Origin: UBA5066 sp048500275
GTDB taxonomy: Bacteria > Acidobacteriota > Thermoanaerobaculia > UBA5066
Direction: 5' to 3'
Assembly (NCBI GenBank): GCA_048500275.1
Contig: JASNYI010000002.1
Span: 310,001-374,000, forward strand
Length of the DNA stretch: 64,000 nt
The notes beneath the pieces are model-generated. The model was not told where the DNA came from, searched no databases, and saw only the letters and a list, made by a program, of their open reading frames with translations. Positions within the stretch are counted from its first letter, which is position 1. Each line of letters begins with the position of its first letter. Positions 62,115-64,000 of this stretch are shown here, piece by piece. Position numbers and translations under genes: made by a program.

Positions 62115-62199
62115 CCGCCGATCCTAAGGCAGCCGTCGCAGCGCTGGTCGGCGCGTGCGTGAAGGACGCGGGAGGGCTACCGGCGTGGTTCCGGACGCG

Positions 62200-64000
62200 T
62201 CATCGGCCGGACGGCGCCGCGACGGGCCGCCTGATGACCCGCCCCGGCAGGAAGCTCGCGTCGTTCGTGAGGTTGTCGATCCGAATGGCGTGCGCGATGA
62301 CGCCGCCCCCGTCGACGACCTCGACGAGGACCGAGGCTTCCGCCCGGGGGGGAGCGCCCATCTCCGCGAAGACGTCGTTCCACTGGACCGCCTGATAGCG
62401 CTCGAGGACGAGGTCCCGCGTCGCCACCTTCGCTCCGTCGGTGTCGAGCAGGGTGACCCGCACGAACGTCTGGATCCCGAACGTCTCGAGGAACCCGAGG
62501 TTCGTCCGGCTCCGGGGGGACGAGGCGAGGAACGTCAGGGCGATCTTCTCGCGCGCCACGGCTTCCGCGTTCTCCAGGACGCCGATGGCGAGACCGTAGC
62601 TCTTACCCGGCTCCTCGGCCCAGGTCCGGCTCGAGACGACGACGCCCGGCGAATCCCCGAGGACGGTGAGCCTCAGGGCGCCGGCAGCGTCGCCGCGAAC
62701 CCCGAGGAGGCTCTCGAGGACGTCCTCGAACAGGCGCGTCTCCCACGCCCCGAGGCTGAGTACGAGCTGGAAGGGGCCCTCGCCCCGGGAGGGGAAGTAG
62801 GAGATCCGGACGTTCGCGGGCGCGGGCCAGGGGTTCGAGATCTTGAGGTCGGTCCGGAAGAAGGCGCCGAACCGCCCGGGGGCTCTCGCCGTCGCGGGGA
62901 GGAAGACGTCCCGCCGAAGCCGGGACGCGGTCACGAGGAGGCCGTCGTTGGAGCCGTTGTCGACCGCGGTCGCCCAGCCGACGACCCGCCCGGCGCCGGA
63001 GAGGACGCGCAGCTCGAGAAGGTCTCCCGGAGTCGCGGCGAGGTTGAGGGCCTTGTGGACGTCGTTGACCTGGCGGCTCTCGAGCCGCTCGAGGTCGAGC
63101 GGCAGGCGTCCCCGGACGGAGCCGCCGCCGTCCCTGAGGATGATCTCGACCGAGGCCGGGGCCCCGTTGATCTCGACCACGCCGAGGTTGACCCGGGAGG
63201 TGCCGGGCCGGAAGACCGGAACGAGCCAGGCGGGGGAATCGCCCTCGCCGATCGCGCCCTCGGGGCCGACGTCCGGCACGAGGAGGCCGTACGCCCCTCC
63301 GCCGGCGGACGTGGCTTCCGTCCGGCTCGCGACGACGACTCCCGGAGGGGCCGCGACGTGGACGGGGCCGAAGCCCGTCGTCCGGAAGGCGTTCCCGACG
63401 ACGTCCTCGAGGATCCTCGTCGAGAGGGGCGGGAGGGAGAGGGTGACGGACACGGTCCCTGCCGTGGGGCGGCCGGACGGCAGGAAGGAGAGCGTGACGT
63501 CGGCCGGCGCGACTTCGTCGGGGTTGAAGAGGACGACGTCGCTGGCGAAGAAGGCCCCGTGAAGCCCGGCGTTGCGGGCGATCGTCGGGAGGAGCCGCGC
63601 CGGGGAGCCCGGGACGTCCGAGCGCCGAGGGGTCTCGGGCTCGACGACGACGGCCCAGCTCGTCAGGCGGCCCCCGTCGGGCCCGTCCTCGAGGCGGAGC
63701 GTCCAGGTCCCCTCGACCGGCCTCCCCGCGAAGAGGGAGAGCGGCTCGACGCTCTCCACGGTCCTGCCGATCACCTCCCGAAAGACCGTCCCCGGACGGA
63801 GGGAGCCGTCGAGAAGGAGCAGGGTCATGCCGTCCGGCGACGTGAGGAAGGCGCGCACCCCGGCGGGCTCCGGGTGCTCGAAGGAGAGGGAGATCGCGAG
63901 GCTCGCGACCCGGCCGACGAGCGACGTGACCGAGGCCCGGCAGACGGTCGCCTCGCCGCCGCCCCCCTCTGTCGAAGCGCGTTCGCAGGGGCCCGTGAAC
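62200..64000 (-). CDS. Secreted P-domain protein, C-terminal part (N-terminus outside window)
   Basis: The frame remains open to base 63999, so the gene begins beyond the right edge; a GTG at 63858 is internal. The first visible part, VASLAISLSFEHPEPAGVRAFLTSPDGMTLLLLDG and GTWTLRLEDGPDGGRLTSWAVVVEP, is a proprotein-convertase P domain, often the C-terminal module of subtilisin- or metallo-proteases. The next 450 residues are three beta-rich segments with similar phrases (RNAGLHGAFFASDVVLFNP, GRFGAFFRTDLKISNP), likely repeated adhesion or surface domains. The catalytic domain, if any, lies outside. Confidence 0.85.
   Translation of the reverse strand, partial: FTGPCERASTEGGGGEATVCRASVTSLVGRVASLAISLSFEHPEPAGVRAFLTSPDGMTLLLLDGSLRPGTVFREVIGRTVESVEPLSLFAGRPVEGTWTLRLEDGPDGGRLTSWAVVVEPETPRRSDVPGSPARLLPTIARNAGLHGAFFASDVVLFNPDEVAPADVTLSFLPSGRPTAGTVSVTLSLPPLSTRILEDVVGNAFRTTGFGPVHVAAPPGVVVASRTEATSAGGGAYGLLVPDVGPEGAIGEGDSPAWLVPVFRPGTSRVNLGVVEINGAPASVEIILRDGGGSVRGRLPLDLERLESRQVNDVHKALNLAATPGDLLELRVLSGAGRVVGWATAVDNGSNDGLLVTASRLRRDVFLPATARAPGRFGAFFRTDLKISNPWPAPANVRISYFPSRGEGPFQLVLSLGAWETRLFEDVLESLLGVRGDAAGALRLTVLGDSPGVVVSSRTWAEEPGKSYGLAIGVLENAEAVAREKIALTFLASSPRSRTNLGFLETFGIQTFVRVTLLDTDGAKVATRDLVLERYQAVQWNDVFAEMGAPPRAEASVLVEVVDGGGVIAHAIRIDNLTNDASFLPGRVIRRPVAAPSGR

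Overview
The window is a very GC-rich bacterial chromosome segment with dense coding, GTG and TTG starts, and many 4-base ATGA/GTGA overlaps. The mix of gene families (ligand-sensing beta-propeller/GGDEF protein, M43 metalloproteases, Hyd-2-type hydrogenase, WD40 and kinase-like proteins, an NHLP-like small peptide) fits an Acidobacteriota-like or other deep-branching Gram-negative; this is an inference, and no rRNA or tRNA gene was recognised to settle it. No phage, insertion sequence or CRISPR array was recognised. Layout: 1-3454 carries the end of a metallophosphoesterase and a propeller/GGDEF signalling protein. 3641-8051 is a MacB-like export operon (adaptor, two permeases, ATPase). 8093-8722 is a higBA toxin-antitoxin module with an 18-bp palindromic operator, bracketed by the true 3' end of the export ATPase and a decayed copy of that end. 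9036-11203 is a SWI2/SNF2 helicase wrecked by two internal deletions. 11228-14622 holds a LysR regulator, pirin, DODA-type dioxygenase and nitroreductase. 14721-16597 is an aldehyde:ferredoxin oxidoreductase interrupted by a 1-base frameshift. 16718-18241 is an ABC-F ATPase. 18450-24562 is a minus-strand zinc-uptake locus (small His/Cys protein, His-rich outer-membrane barrel, ZnuA, ZnuC, ZnuB) followed by an SDR and an ankyrin protein. 24638-33101 covers amino-acid and lipid metabolism: a saccharopine-dehydrogenase-like enzyme, an MsbA-like exporter, an RRM protein, DUF1015, SerA, acyl-CoA synthetase and a Nudix enzyme. 33098-41329 is the anaerobic redox block: a Mo/W-bis-PGD oxidoreductase diverging from a complete hybOABCD-type [NiFe]-hydrogenase operon plus a small membrane protein; an FNR-like box sits at a class-II position upstream of hybO. 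41355-46852 has an epimerase fused to a helical domain, a Rieske protein, a seven-bladed WD40 protein, a kinase/pseudokinase and an Os1348/NHLP-like peptide. 47079-50146 has a lipoprotein, alanine dehydrogenase and CoA-transferase. 50219-53307 is a second export system. 53452-55855 is a tandem pair of secreted M43 metalloproteases. 55871-64000 has a glycosyltransferase, lipoamide dehydrogenase, Spy-like protein, ABC-2 exporter and a secreted P-domain protein that runs off the window. The most notable new signal is regulatory: both protease paralogues, although their surrounding DNA has diverged, keep a sigma-54-type -24/-12 element and, about 82 bp further upstream, the same array of GACC(C)/GGGTC half-sites with identical spacing. 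This looks like a bacterial enhancer-binding-protein regulon. The second signal is the higBA insertion bounded by an ATPase 3'-end duplication.
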